From assembly GCA_036389695.1 (NCBI GenBank), contig DASVWG010000426.1:1-8472 (forward strand): DNA of 8,472 nt. Reading direction: 5' to 3'. The position numbers and the translations under genes were made by a program. Shown in pieces: positions 1 to 6,176 of the stretch (position 1 is its first letter; every line of letters begins with the position of its first letter). The DNA is from JALZHR01 sp036389695 (GTDB taxonomy: Bacteria; Acidobacteriota; Blastocatellia; Pyrinomonadales; Pyrinomonadaceae). The notes beneath the pieces were generated by a model, which was not told the DNA's origin, made no database searches, and saw nothing but the letters and a program-made list of their open reading frames with translations.

Positions 1-41
1 TTTCCAGTCATTGTTTCGGCTTTATATTAACATTAGGTAAT

Positions 42-128
42 AAAGAAGTGATAGGTAAGAAGTGATTGGTAGTAAGGATGAAATTTTGTCTGCCTTACTA
101 CCAATCACTTATCACCTATCACTTCTTT
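42..128. repeat. Long inverted repeat (36-nt arms) made of heptamers
   Basis: Arms 42-77 and 93-128 are reverse complements at 34 of 36 positions, with a 15-nt loop at 78-92. The two mismatches fall in 56-59 opposite 111-114. Within the arms a 7-nt rhythm is visible: AAGTGAT occurs at 46 and again at 60, and the right arm reads AATCACT, TATCACC, TATCACT. The right arm runs into a T tract (126-130), so a transcript from the left would fold into a terminator-like hairpin just before mug. The length and the heptamer structure are more like a dispersed repetitive element than a plain terminator. Copy number elsewhere in the genome cannot be seen from here. Confidence 0.85.
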
Positions 129-143
129 TTGTATGATTAAAGA

Positions 144-695
144 ATGAAAGATTTCAAGCCGAGCCGGGAAGCTTTGCGCGATGCCGTCAACCGCACGACC
201 GAGGATTTGATTGATTACAATCTGAAAGTTTTATTCTGCGGCATCAATCCCGGCATCTGGTCGGGCGCGACCGGATTTCATTTCGCCAAGCCGGGCAATC
301 GTTTCTGGAAAGTTCTTCATCTGGCGGGATTTACCGGCAGGCAATTGCATCCGTCCGAAGAACACGAGCTTCTGGAGCTCGGCTACGGCATCACGAGCTT
401 CGTCAAACGCACGACCGCCCGCGCCGACGAATTAACCAATGAGGAATACGTCGAAGGCGGCAGGCTTTTAATTAAAAAAATCGAGAAATACAAGCCGCGA
501 AATCTCGCCGTGCTCGGCATCGGCGCGTATCGCACCGCGTTTAATCAGCCGAAAGCGAAGCTCGGCTTGCAGGCGGAAAAAATCGGCGGCGCGAGCGTCT
601 GGCTTTTGCCGAATCCGAGCGGGCTGAACGCGCATTACCAGGTCGCGGATTTAGCCGCGCTTTTTGCCGAAGTGCGAAAAACGGTTGAAAAATAA
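144..695 (+). CDS. mug: Mismatch-specific uracil/thymine-DNA glycosylase (Mug/TDG family)
   Basis: This base-excision repair enzyme flips uracil (and thymine or ethenocytosine in mispairs with G) out of double-stranded DNA and cleaves the N-glycosidic bond, leaving an abasic site. The 183-residue protein carries the family's two signature motifs: GINPG at residues 33-37, whose Asn35 corresponds to the catalytic Asn of Mug, and NPSGLNAHY at 157-165. The stretch GNRFWKVLHLAGFT (51-64) and the LAVLGIGAY segment (121-129) also match the Mug fold closely. It is slightly longer than E. coli Mug because of an N-terminal extension of about 15-20 residues. The ATG at 144 has only a weak purine-rich stretch upstream. 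An earlier ATG at 133 is out of frame and closes after four codons. It is the first of four co-directional genes, 45 nt before the next, and sits just downstream of the long hairpin. Confidence 0.93.
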   Translation: MKDFKPSREALRDAVNRTTEDLIDYNLKVLFCGINPGIWSGATGFHFAKPGNRFWKVLHLAGFTGRQLHPSEEHELLELGYGITSFVKRTTARADELTNEEYVEGGRLLIKKIEKYKPRNLAVLGIGAYRTAFNQPKAKLGLQAEKIGGASVWLLPNPSGLNAHYQVADLAALFAEVRKTVEK

Positions 696-740
696 AATTT
701 ATCCACCTAGCATTGAATCATCAAAACTTCGCGGCAGGAA

Positions 741-1490
741 ATGGAAAATATCGAGCGATTTCAAGCGAACGTCAACGGCTTGCGGCTGAATACGTTTGCG
801 TCGAACGAAGATTTTGCCGAAAAGCTGCCCGTTGTTCTGGTGCAGGGCTTGGGAATTTCCGCCAGCTATATGATTCCGACGATGTCTGAAATGGCGAAAT
901 TCGCGAAGGTTTTCACGTTCGATTTGCCCGGTTTCGGCGACAGCGAAAAACCCTGGCACGTTTTTAATATCGCGGAGCTGGCGGACGTTTTAGCCGAATG
1001 GATGAGCGTCGCCCGAATCGAACGCGCGGTGCTGGTCGGGCATTCTTTCGGCAGCCAGATTGTGACGGAATTCGCTTTGCGGCATCCCGCGCGAATTGCC
1101 AGCGCCGTTCTCGCCGCGCCTACTTTTGAACGGCGCGCGCGAACGTTTTTCCGTCAATTCGGGCGCTTTCTTTTAAATGCGCGAAACGAGCCGTTTTCGC
1201 TCGTTCTGCTTGCCGTCAAAAGTTATTTAAAATTCGGTTTCGTCAGAGAAACGCTGACGCTGCGGTATGCGCTTGCCGACCGCATCGAAGAAAAGCTTCC
1301 GCAAATTCACGTTCCGGCGCTGGTTTTAAGAGGCGAATTGGACACGATTGTGCCGCAGCGCTGGGCGGAAGAAGTCGCCGCCTTATTGCCGGACGGGAAA
1401 TCAGTCACCATCGGCGGCGGAACGCACGGCGTAAATTACAATTCGCCGCAGAAATTTGCCGAAGCGATTCGCGAATTTCTCGGTTATTAA
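741..1490 (+). CDS. Alpha/beta hydrolase
   Basis: This is a 249-residue single-domain alpha/beta-hydrolase fold enzyme. The nucleophile elbow is GHSFGSQ with Ser102, the acid is probably Asp201 in GELDTIVP, and the His is His229 in GGGTHG, so the triad is complete. The oxyanion-hole strand is VQGLGIS (34-40), and DLPGFGDSEKP (61-71) is the usual following loop. Residues about 130-180 form a helical cap. There is no signal peptide, so it should act in the cytoplasm on a small ester, lactone or similar substrate. The substrate cannot be read from sequence, since the family includes esterases, haloperoxidase-like enzymes and C-C hydrolases. The start follows an AGGA at 736-739 that is unusually close to the ATG. 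It lies between mug and the acetyltransferase with short spacers and is probably cotranscribed with them. Confidence 0.9.
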   Translation: MENIERFQANVNGLRLNTFASNEDFAEKLPVVLVQGLGISASYMIPTMSEMAKFAKVFTFDLPGFGDSEKPWHVFNIAELADVLAEWMSVARIERAVLVGHSFGSQIVTEFALRHPARIASAVLAAPTFERRARTFFRQFGRFLLNARNEPFSLVLLAVKSYLKFGFVRETLTLRYALADRIEEKLPQIHVPALVLRGELDTIVPQRWAEEVAALLPDGKSVTIGGGTHGVNYNSPQKFAEAIREFLGY

Positions 1491-1527
1491 ATTCTATCTT
1501 TGTTTGCGGCGACGCATTTTAAATTCG

Positions 1528-1971
1528 ATGTTTATTCGCGAGGCATCTCAACAGGACGTTCCCATCGTTTACCGGCTTCAACGGCAGATGCTTGCCGAAG
1601 ACGGCATTTACGGTTTTGTCGCGGAAACCTTCGAGCAAATCGAAAAAGCGATTAATCCGTATTTTTTAATCGCCGAAACCGGCGGCGAAATAATCGGTTT
1701 TATTTCCGGCGACGTTTCTGTCAGCGACGGTTCGGCGGTCGTTCCAAAAGGCGAGAAGTATCTGGAAATCGAGAACCTGTATGTCGCGCCGGAGTTTAGA
1801 AAACAAGGCGTCGGCGGCAGATTAGTCGATGAAGCGTTGACGAAAGCGAGAGAAAACGGCGCATCTTACGCGATGCTTTACTCGGCGTCGAAAGACGTTC
1901 ACGGCATTCTCAAATTTTACGAGCGTCACAATTTTCAAAGCTGGTATGTGCAGATGTTTCAAAAGCTTTAG
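1528..1971 (+). CDS. GNAT family N-acetyltransferase
   Basis: This 147-residue protein of the GCN5-related acetyltransferase fold transfers an acetyl group from acetyl-CoA to an amine. The acetyl-CoA pyrophosphate-binding motif is clear: strand IENLYVAPEF (81-90) followed by RKQGVGGRL (91-99), which fits R/QxxGxG. The C-terminal part has the expected ASYAMLYSA strand (112-120) and FYERHNF segment (130-136), typical of the closing beta hairpin region. I chose the ATG at 1528 because the reading frame open to 1456 would overlap the hydrolase gene and adds a low-complexity, non-family N-terminus. No good Shine-Dalgarno precedes it. The acceptor is unknown: it could be a protein N-terminus, polyamine, amino acid or drug. 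The neighbouring aminoglycoside-kinase homologue makes an antibiotic acceptor worth testing, but that is only context. Confidence 0.87.
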   Translation: MFIREASQQDVPIVYRLQRQMLAEDGIYGFVAETFEQIEKAINPYFLIAETGGEIIGFISGDVSVSDGSAVVPKGEKYLEIENLYVAPEFRKQGVGGRLVDEALTKARENGASYAMLYSASKDVHGILKFYERHNFQSWYVQMFQKL

Positions 1972-2002
1972 AGACGCCGAAAATCGTTTTAACCAACCGA
2001 GA

Positions 2003-2794
2003 ATGAATCTTGAATCGCTGCAAATATCGCTGCCCGCGCCGCTCGCGCGGATGATTTCCGGTTACACGTGGCGGCAAAATAACGTCGGCTTTTCGCCGTC
2101 GAAGGTTTTTCGGCTGGACGCGGAAAATAAAGACGCGCTTTATCTGAAAATCGCTCCGCGCACGTTGGCGCATTCGCTTTTACGGGAAAAGATGAAGCTG
2201 GAATGGCTGGAAAACCGGCTTCCCGCGCCGGAAGTTTTGTTTTTTGCCGCAGGCGAAAGCGCGGATTATCTTTTGCTTTCCGCGATTTCCGGCACGGATG
2301 CGAGCGACGCTTCTCTGAAAACGGACATTCCGCGCGTCATCGAGCAATTGACGAACGGCTTGAAGACAATTCACGCTCTGCCAATCGAAGATTGCCCGTT
2401 TGACGAAAGAAACGATTGCAAAATCGAGCCTGCCCGCGAATTGGTCGCGAAGAATCTGGTCGACGAAGACGATTTTGACGAGATTAATCTGGGCAAAACC
2501 GCCGCATGTTTGTTTCAGGAGCTCATCGAAAACAAGCCCGCCGACGAAGATTCGGTCTTCACGCACGGCGATTACTGTCTGCCGAACGTCATTTTCGAAA
2601 ACAAACGTTTAAGCGGCTTTGTCGATTGGGGAAATGCCGGAATAGCCGACCGCTATCAGGACCTCGCGCTTTTAACCAGGAGCGTGATATACAATTTCGG
2701 CGCGGAATACGAGGAACTCGTTTTTAAAATCTACGGCATCGAGCCTGATTGGGAAAAGATTCGCTTCTTCCGTCTGCTCGACGAGTTTTTCTAA
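2003..2794 (+). CDS. APH(3')-type aminoglycoside O-phosphotransferase homologue
   Basis: This is a 263-residue protein kinase-like phosphotransferase. The Brenner motif HGDYCLPNV places the catalytic Asp at residue 190, and VDWGNAG places the metal-binding Asp at 208. These are the same residue numbers as in the classical APH(3') enzymes. A nucleotide-binding Lys (Lys49 in LYLKIA) and a helix-C Glu (Glu62 in LLREK) are in place. ADRYQDLALLTRS and the C-terminal FRLLDEFF are hallmarks of the APH(3') subfamily and distinguish it from generic choline/fructosamine kinase relatives. Start: the ATG at 2003 gives the family length. The frame is open to 1946 but would overlap the acetyltransferase gene. 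Family members phosphorylate the 3'-hydroxyl of kanamycin/neomycin-type aminoglycosides. Whether this chromosomal copy confers resistance is inference. It is the last gene of the four-gene cluster. Confidence 0.88.
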   Translation: MNLESLQISLPAPLARMISGYTWRQNNVGFSPSKVFRLDAENKDALYLKIAPRTLAHSLLREKMKLEWLENRLPAPEVLFFAAGESADYLLLSAISGTDASDASLKTDIPRVIEQLTNGLKTIHALPIEDCPFDERNDCKIEPARELVAKNLVDEDDFDEINLGKTAACLFQELIENKPADEDSVFTHGDYCLPNVIFENKRLSGFVDWGNAGIADRYQDLALLTRSVIYNFGAEYEELVFKIYGIEPDWEKIRFFRLLDEFF

Positions 2795-2807
2795 ACTTTA
2801 AGATAGA

Positions 2808-2823
2808 TTCATTTCGAAATGAA
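2808..2823. repeat. 16-bp perfect palindrome downstream of the APH gene
   Basis: The 16 bases, beginning TTCATTTC, equal their own reverse complement. They start 13 bases after the stop codon and are followed by T-rich runs (2826-2830 and 2834-2838). As RNA this would be a weak A/U hairpin, so it could be a poor transcription terminator for the cluster or a protein-binding site. The rest of 2824-2980 is A+T-rich, and I see no gene in it. Confidence 0.4.
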
Positions 2824-2980
2824 ACCTTTTTCCGTTTTTGTCTAATATAAATAGAAAGCGGCAAATCCCGATTTTCACTGTTTATTTTAAGCGTCGCTTT
2901 CAAAATACCAGCTTTTATATTCATAAATACCGGCAATCATAGTTAAGCGGCGGCTTTCGTTAATAAGAAAATAGATTTCT

Positions 2981-3267
2981 CTTATCAGTAAAGCCTTTAA
3001 TACAGCTAAAGAAACCTTTGTTGCGACCAAAAATACCTTTGTTCTGTCGTAACAAAGAAATGTTCCAGTCGTAACAAAGACTGTTTTAATCAGAACAAAG
3101 ACTGTTTTAGCTCAAACAGAGAATATTCCGTTTAAAACAGAAACTGTTACGACTGGAACAAAGACTTCTCTAGTTAGAACAAAGACTTAGCCAGCCGACT
3201 TAAAGGCTTAGCTCGTTGACTTAAAGACTTAGCCAGCTAACTTAAAGACTTGCCTCGTTAGAAAAGA
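2981..3267. repeat. Array of degenerate 21-bp tandem units with one orientation switch
   Basis: Units begin with AACAAAG(A/G) or CTTAAAG(A/G)CTTAG. On the + strand they start at 3051, 3073, 3094, 3115, 3136, 3157, 3178, 3199, 3220 and 3241. The spacing is exactly 21 throughout, except for 22 in the first step. On the - strand, units start at 3043, 3022 and 3001, also 21 apart, and a weaker one may precede them at 2980-2960. The two orientations meet at CTTTGTT (3037-3043), a 7-nt spacer, and AACAAAG (3051-3057). The core is conserved and the second half of each unit varies. Stop codons in the frames examined, including the in-register heptad frame, argue against present coding. 21 bp is two helical turns, so all cores face the same side of the DNA. 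Confidence 0.85.
3061..3160. repeat. 16-bp perfect inverted repeat nested inside the 21-bp array
   Basis: The 16 bases at 3061-3076 (starting TGTTCCAG) are the exact reverse complement of 3145-3160. Inside them, CTGTTTTA at 3081-3088 is complementary to TAAAACAG at 3133-3140, and CTGTTT at 3102-3107 to AAACAG at 3114-3119. A transcript of this stretch could form one long interrupted hairpin. Some of the symmetry follows from the repeat units, but the 16-bp arms are better than the units themselves would give. Confidence 0.75.
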
Positions 3268-3282
3268 GGGAAGTTTTTTTTT
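3249..3282 (+). terminator. Hairpin plus nine-T tract at the end of the 21-bp array
   Basis: CTTGCCTC (3249-3256) pairs with GAGGGAAG (3266-3273) with one mismatch around a 9-nt loop, and nine T residues follow directly (3274-3282). This has the form of an intrinsic terminator for rightward transcription, either read-through from the APH cluster or a transcript of the array. The stem is short, so strength is uncertain. I see no gene or clear signal in 3283-3341. Confidence 0.45.
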
Positions 3283-3341
3283 GGGTTGGCGACGTGATTT
3301 CAGTAATAACAGCTCGCTATCAGGACGTTGCCCGAAATTAA

Positions 3342-3353
3342 GAAAGCGCTTTC
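3342..3353 (-). terminator. Possible weak guaA terminator (12-bp palindrome)
   Basis: GAAAGCGCTTTC is a perfect palindrome 21 bases beyond the guaA stop. On the - strand it is preceded by AAAAT and followed by TTAATTT. With a four-base loop the stem is only four pairs, so termination here is a guess. No better candidate lies between guaA and the repeat array. Confidence 0.25.
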
Positions 3354-3374
3354 ATTTTGCGTTTTGCGTTTGAT

Positions 3375-4919
3375 TCATTCCCATTCGATAGTCGAGGGCG
3401 GTTTCGACGAAATGTCGTAAACCACACGATTGATGCCGCGAATTTCGGACGTAATACGCGATGAAACCTTTTGCAGAAACTCGTGCGGCAGGCGCGCCCA
3501 GTCGGCGGTCATTCCGTCGGTCGAGGTGACGGCGCGCAGAGCGATGGCGCGTTCGTAGGTGCGAAAATCGCCCATCACGCCGACCGATTGTATCGGCAGA
3601 AGGACGGCGAAGGCTTGCCAGACCGCATTGTAGAGATTGAAATTATGCAGCTCTTCGATGAAAATGCGGTCGGCTCTTTGCAGCAGTTCGATTTTTTCCG
3701 GCGTGATGTCGCCTAAGATGCGCACGGCTAAGCCGGGACCGGGAAACGGATGTCTTTGTAATATTTCATCAGGAATACCTAAATCTTTGCCGATAACGCG
3801 CACTTCGTCCTTGAACAATTCGCGCAGAGGCTCAATCAGTTTCAGATTCATTTTTTCCGGCAAGCCGCCGACGTTGTGATGCGATTTTATCGTCACCGAC
3901 GCGCCGCGCAAACTGACGGATTCGATAACATCCGGATAAAGCGTGCCCTGCACGAGATATTTGACGTCGCCGATTTTATGCGCTTCGGCGTCGAAAACCT
4001 CGATGAATTTGCGCCCGATTGCCTTGCGTTTCTGCTCAGGCTCGGAGACGTCTTTCAGACTCGCGTAAAACTCTGCGGAAGCATCGACGCCGCGCACGTT
4101 CAGATGCAGCTTTTCCTTGTAAAGCGCGAGCGTGTGCTCGAATTCGTCGGCGCGCAGCAAGCCGTTATTGACGAAGATACAGGTTTGCCGATTGCCGATG
4201 GCTTCGTGCACCAGCGTTGCCGCGACGGTCGAATCGACGCCGCCCGAAAGACCGCAGACGACATTGTCGGTTTCGCCGACCGTCGCGCGAATCTTCTCGA
4301 TTTCTTCCCTGATAAACTGCGCCGCCGTCCAATCGCCTTTACATTCGCACACGTCAAATAAAAAGCGCCGCAAAATCTCTTTGCCTTCCGGCGTGTGCGC
4401 GACTTCCGGGTGAAACTGCAAACCGAAAATCCGCCGCTCCGTATTCTCAATCGCCGTAATCGCGCCGTCGCTCCGCGCGACGATTTCAAAACCGCTCGGA
4501 ACAGTCTCGACGTGGTCGCCGTGACTCATCCAGACTTCGATTTCATCAGGAATATCGCGGAAAAGCTTCGCCTGCGCGTTCGTCACGCTTAGCTTCGCGC
4601 GCCCGTATTCGCGCTTTGCCGACGGCTCGACCTGCCCGTCCAAATCCTTCGCCAAAAGCTGCATCCCGTAACAAATGCCGAGCAGCGGAGCGTTTATCGA
4701 ATCGTAAAAATCGGGCGAGACTGTCGGCGCGTCCGTTTCATAAACCGAGCTTGGTCCGCCCGATAAAATCACGCCCTTCGGCTTGCGCCCGACGATTTTT
4801 TCCAATGGATAATGAAACGGAACGATTTCGCAATAAACGCCCTGCTCGCGCACGCGCCGCGCTATCAGCTGCGTATACTGCGAGCCGAAATCGAGAATTA
4901 AGATAAGTTCGTGCTGCAT
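3375..4919 (-). CDS. guaA: GMP synthase (glutamine-hydrolysing)
   Basis: This enzyme converts XMP, ATP and glutamine to GMP, the last step of de novo guanine nucleotide synthesis in the cytoplasm. At 514 residues it has the normal full length. The N-terminal class I glutamine amidotransferase domain (about 1-190) opens with LILDFGSQYTQLIARR and has the Cys83 nucleophile in GICYGMQ and the His170/Glu172 pair in LQFHPEVAH. The ATP-pyrophosphatase domain carries the P-loop SGGVDS (225-230). The C-terminal dimerisation/XMP-binding domain includes RHPFPGPGLAVR (389-400) and ends in SSKPPSTIEWE. I chose the ATG at 4919, which directly precedes the conserved domain. The frame stays open to a TTG at 4955, but those 12 extra codons would be made from the upstream dyad and are not family-like. 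It stands alone on this strand, divergent from the next gene, and has no clear Shine-Dalgarno. Confidence 0.97.
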   Translation of the reverse strand: MQHELILILDFGSQYTQLIARRVREQGVYCEIVPFHYPLEKIVGRKPKGVILSGGPSSVYETDAPTVSPDFYDSINAPLLGICYGMQLLAKDLDGQVEPSAKREYGRAKLSVTNAQAKLFRDIPDEIEVWMSHGDHVETVPSGFEIVARSDGAITAIENTERRIFGLQFHPEVAHTPEGKEILRRFLFDVCECKGDWTAAQFIREEIEKIRATVGETDNVVCGLSGGVDSTVAATLVHEAIGNRQTCIFVNNGLLRADEFEHTLALYKEKLHLNVRGVDASAEFYASLKDVSEPEQKRKAIGRKFIEVFDAEAHKIGDVKYLVQGTLYPDVIESVSLRGASVTIKSHHNVGGLPEKMNLKLIEPLRELFKDEVRVIGKDLGIPDEILQRHPFPGPGLAVRILGDITPEKIELLQRADRIFIEELHNFNLYNAVWQAFAVLLPIQSVGVMGDFRTYERAIALRAVTSTDGMTADWARLPHEFLQKVSSRITSEIRGINRVVYDISSKPPSTIEWE

Positions 4920-4929
4920 AAATTCGTCT

Positions 4930-4946
4930 GTTTCCGATACGGAAAC
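4930..4946. promoter_or_regulatory. 17-bp dyad just upstream of guaA
   Basis: GTTTCCG, ATA, CGGAAAC form perfect 7-bp arms around three bases, 11 bases upstream of the chosen guaA ATG. The position suits a repressor operator or a small hairpin in the guaA leader that would affect ribosome access. I see no purine-riboswitch core around it, and the regulator is unknown. A related GGAAAC...TTCCGGAA stretch lies further up in the same spacer (5016-5030). Confidence 0.45.
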
Positions 4947-5077
4947 TTTTCTCAACTTTAAATTAAATCCAGCCGGGAATAAAAACGCGAAAGACGAATT
5001 TGCCGCTGGCGGAGGAAACTTTTCCGGAAGACTGCCGATACCTATAGCAAGAATATTTTTTCAACCTGAAGGATTAC

Positions 5078-5085
5078 AAAAGGAG
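5078..5085 (+). promoter_or_regulatory. Strong Shine-Dalgarno of the 5091 gene
   Basis: AAAAGGAG ends five bases before the ATG at 5091. It is the only near-consensus ribosome-binding site in the window and fixes that start. Other genes here have weak or no Shine-Dalgarno, so this gene is probably translated comparatively well. Confidence 0.8.
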
Positions 5086-5090
5086 TCGAA

Positions 5091-6143
5091 ATGGGAGCCA
5101 TAGACGCAGTCGGAAGAAACAATTCGGTCGATGTTCAAAACAATGAGCCGAAAATAAATAAGCCCGTCACGGACGTTAATACCTCGGAATCCGCGCGGAC
5201 ATCGTTTAGAACGAACTTTTTTGAACGAAATTTCGCCGCGAATTACATCGCCGCCAGACTTAATTTCCAGCGCCAGCCTCAGCCGCCCAAGCCCGCGCCG
5301 CAGACGCCGAATTTAACGACTTCGGGAAGCGGAACCGACACGACTTATCGCATCGGCTCGCCGACGCGCCCCAATATTAGACACGACAACGGTTTTCTGC
5401 AAAACCCGAATGACCCGAACGACCCGACGCCGATGGCGACCGTCGCGCCTTCGCAAGCCGACCGCGATTATTATAACGACCAGCTCAATCAGGTAACCTG
5501 GGCGCAGCGGATTGATGATTTCAACATTCCTTTTACGGACAAGGACGAAACGGCGCGGCGGCTGGAGGACGGCATCGAGGCTTATCGTCATTTTCTCGAA
5601 GGCAACGGCGCCGACCGCAATTTCTCTTACGACGAATTTGTCAGCGAAGACGCTTCCGGTCAGACGGTTTTGAATAACGCGATTGCCGACACGCAGCGCG
5701 GCGCGGCGCAGTTATACAATCAAATGATTGCGCGCGACCCGAGCCTCGCCGGTAAACCGGTTACTTTCGATATTACGAGCGGCGCGATTACCGTCGGCGG
5801 CAGCGACGCTTATCCTTATCCGGCGACCGAAAACTGGCAGAAAGCCATCGGCGGGCATCCGATTTGGAACAGCGCGCGCGTCACGGTCACGCCGCCGACC
5901 GAAGCGGGCGGCAAGCCGACGTTTTCGATGAATTATACGCTGCACGCCGAAGACCGATACAATTTCAATCCCGGTCAAGCCGACATTGCGACCGGCGTGC
6001 CGGATGCGACGCGCGGCAAGCTCGAACAAACCGGCTTGGCGCATCAATACACGCAGTATGCGACGCTCAACCGCGACGTTTCGTGGACGCAGGGCAATAT
6101 CGCGGGAACGACGCGCACGACCAATCCGAACGAGGGACGATAG
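5091..6143 (+). CDS. Hypothetical protein, disordered N-terminus plus unrecognised C-terminal domain
   Basis: I do not recognise this 350-residue protein. It has no signal peptide and no membrane segment. Residues 1-120 are polar and low in order, rich in Asn, Pro, Gln and Thr, with a Pro/Gln stretch at 61-73 and a NPNDPNDPTP run at 106-114. Residues about 122-350 look folded: a helical part (WAQRIDDF, RRLEDGIEAYRHFLEG at 156-171), an acidic SYDEFVSED, then strands (VTFDITSGAITVGG, ARVTVTP, FSMNYTL). A compact conserved-looking block, EDRYNFNPGQADIATG, follows at 287-302. An unstructured leader with a compact C-terminal region and many aromatic and Asp residues would suit a secreted or effector-like protein, but this is inference and no toxin motif is evident. 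The start is set by the strong AAAAGGAG. It is followed after 33 nt by a lipoprotein gene on the same strand, which may be cotranscribed. Confidence 0.85.
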   Translation: MGAIDAVGRNNSVDVQNNEPKINKPVTDVNTSESARTSFRTNFFERNFAANYIAARLNFQRQPQPPKPAPQTPNLTTSGSGTDTTYRIGSPTRPNIRHDNGFLQNPNDPNDPTPMATVAPSQADRDYYNDQLNQVTWAQRIDDFNIPFTDKDETARRLEDGIEAYRHFLEGNGADRNFSYDEFVSEDASGQTVLNNAIADTQRGAAQLYNQMIARDPSLAGKPVTFDITSGAITVGGSDAYPYPATENWQKAIGGHPIWNSARVTVTPPTEAGGKPTFSMNYTLHAEDRYNFNPGQADIATGVPDATRGKLEQTGLAHQYTQYATLNRDVSWTQGNIAGTTRTTNPNEGR

Positions 6144-6176
6144 ATTTGCCGGAAGCGTTTTGTTAAAATTTATCGA

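Noticed and set aside
1456..1527. Upstream extension of the acetyltransferase gene
   Set aside because: It overlaps the hydrolase gene end by 35 bases and codes for a basic, non-family stretch. The ATG at 1528 starts directly at the conserved fold.
1946..2002. Upstream extension of the phosphotransferase gene
   Set aside because: It overlaps the acetyltransferase gene. Starting at 2003 gives the family length and puts the catalytic residues at standard numbers.
2981..3267. CRISPR array
   Set aside because: The period is only 21 bp with no alternation of constant repeat and unique spacer. The units are degenerate throughout and change orientation, and no cas genes are near.
3876..4361. 161-codon + strand open frame opposite guaA
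   Set aside because: It lies entirely antisense to the strongly supported guaA gene and has no family motif or ribosome-binding site, so it is a codon-bias shadow.
4920..4955. TTG start of guaA adding 12 residues
   Set aside because: The added residues are not conserved in the family and are translated from the dyad. The ATG at 4919 directly precedes the amidotransferase domain.
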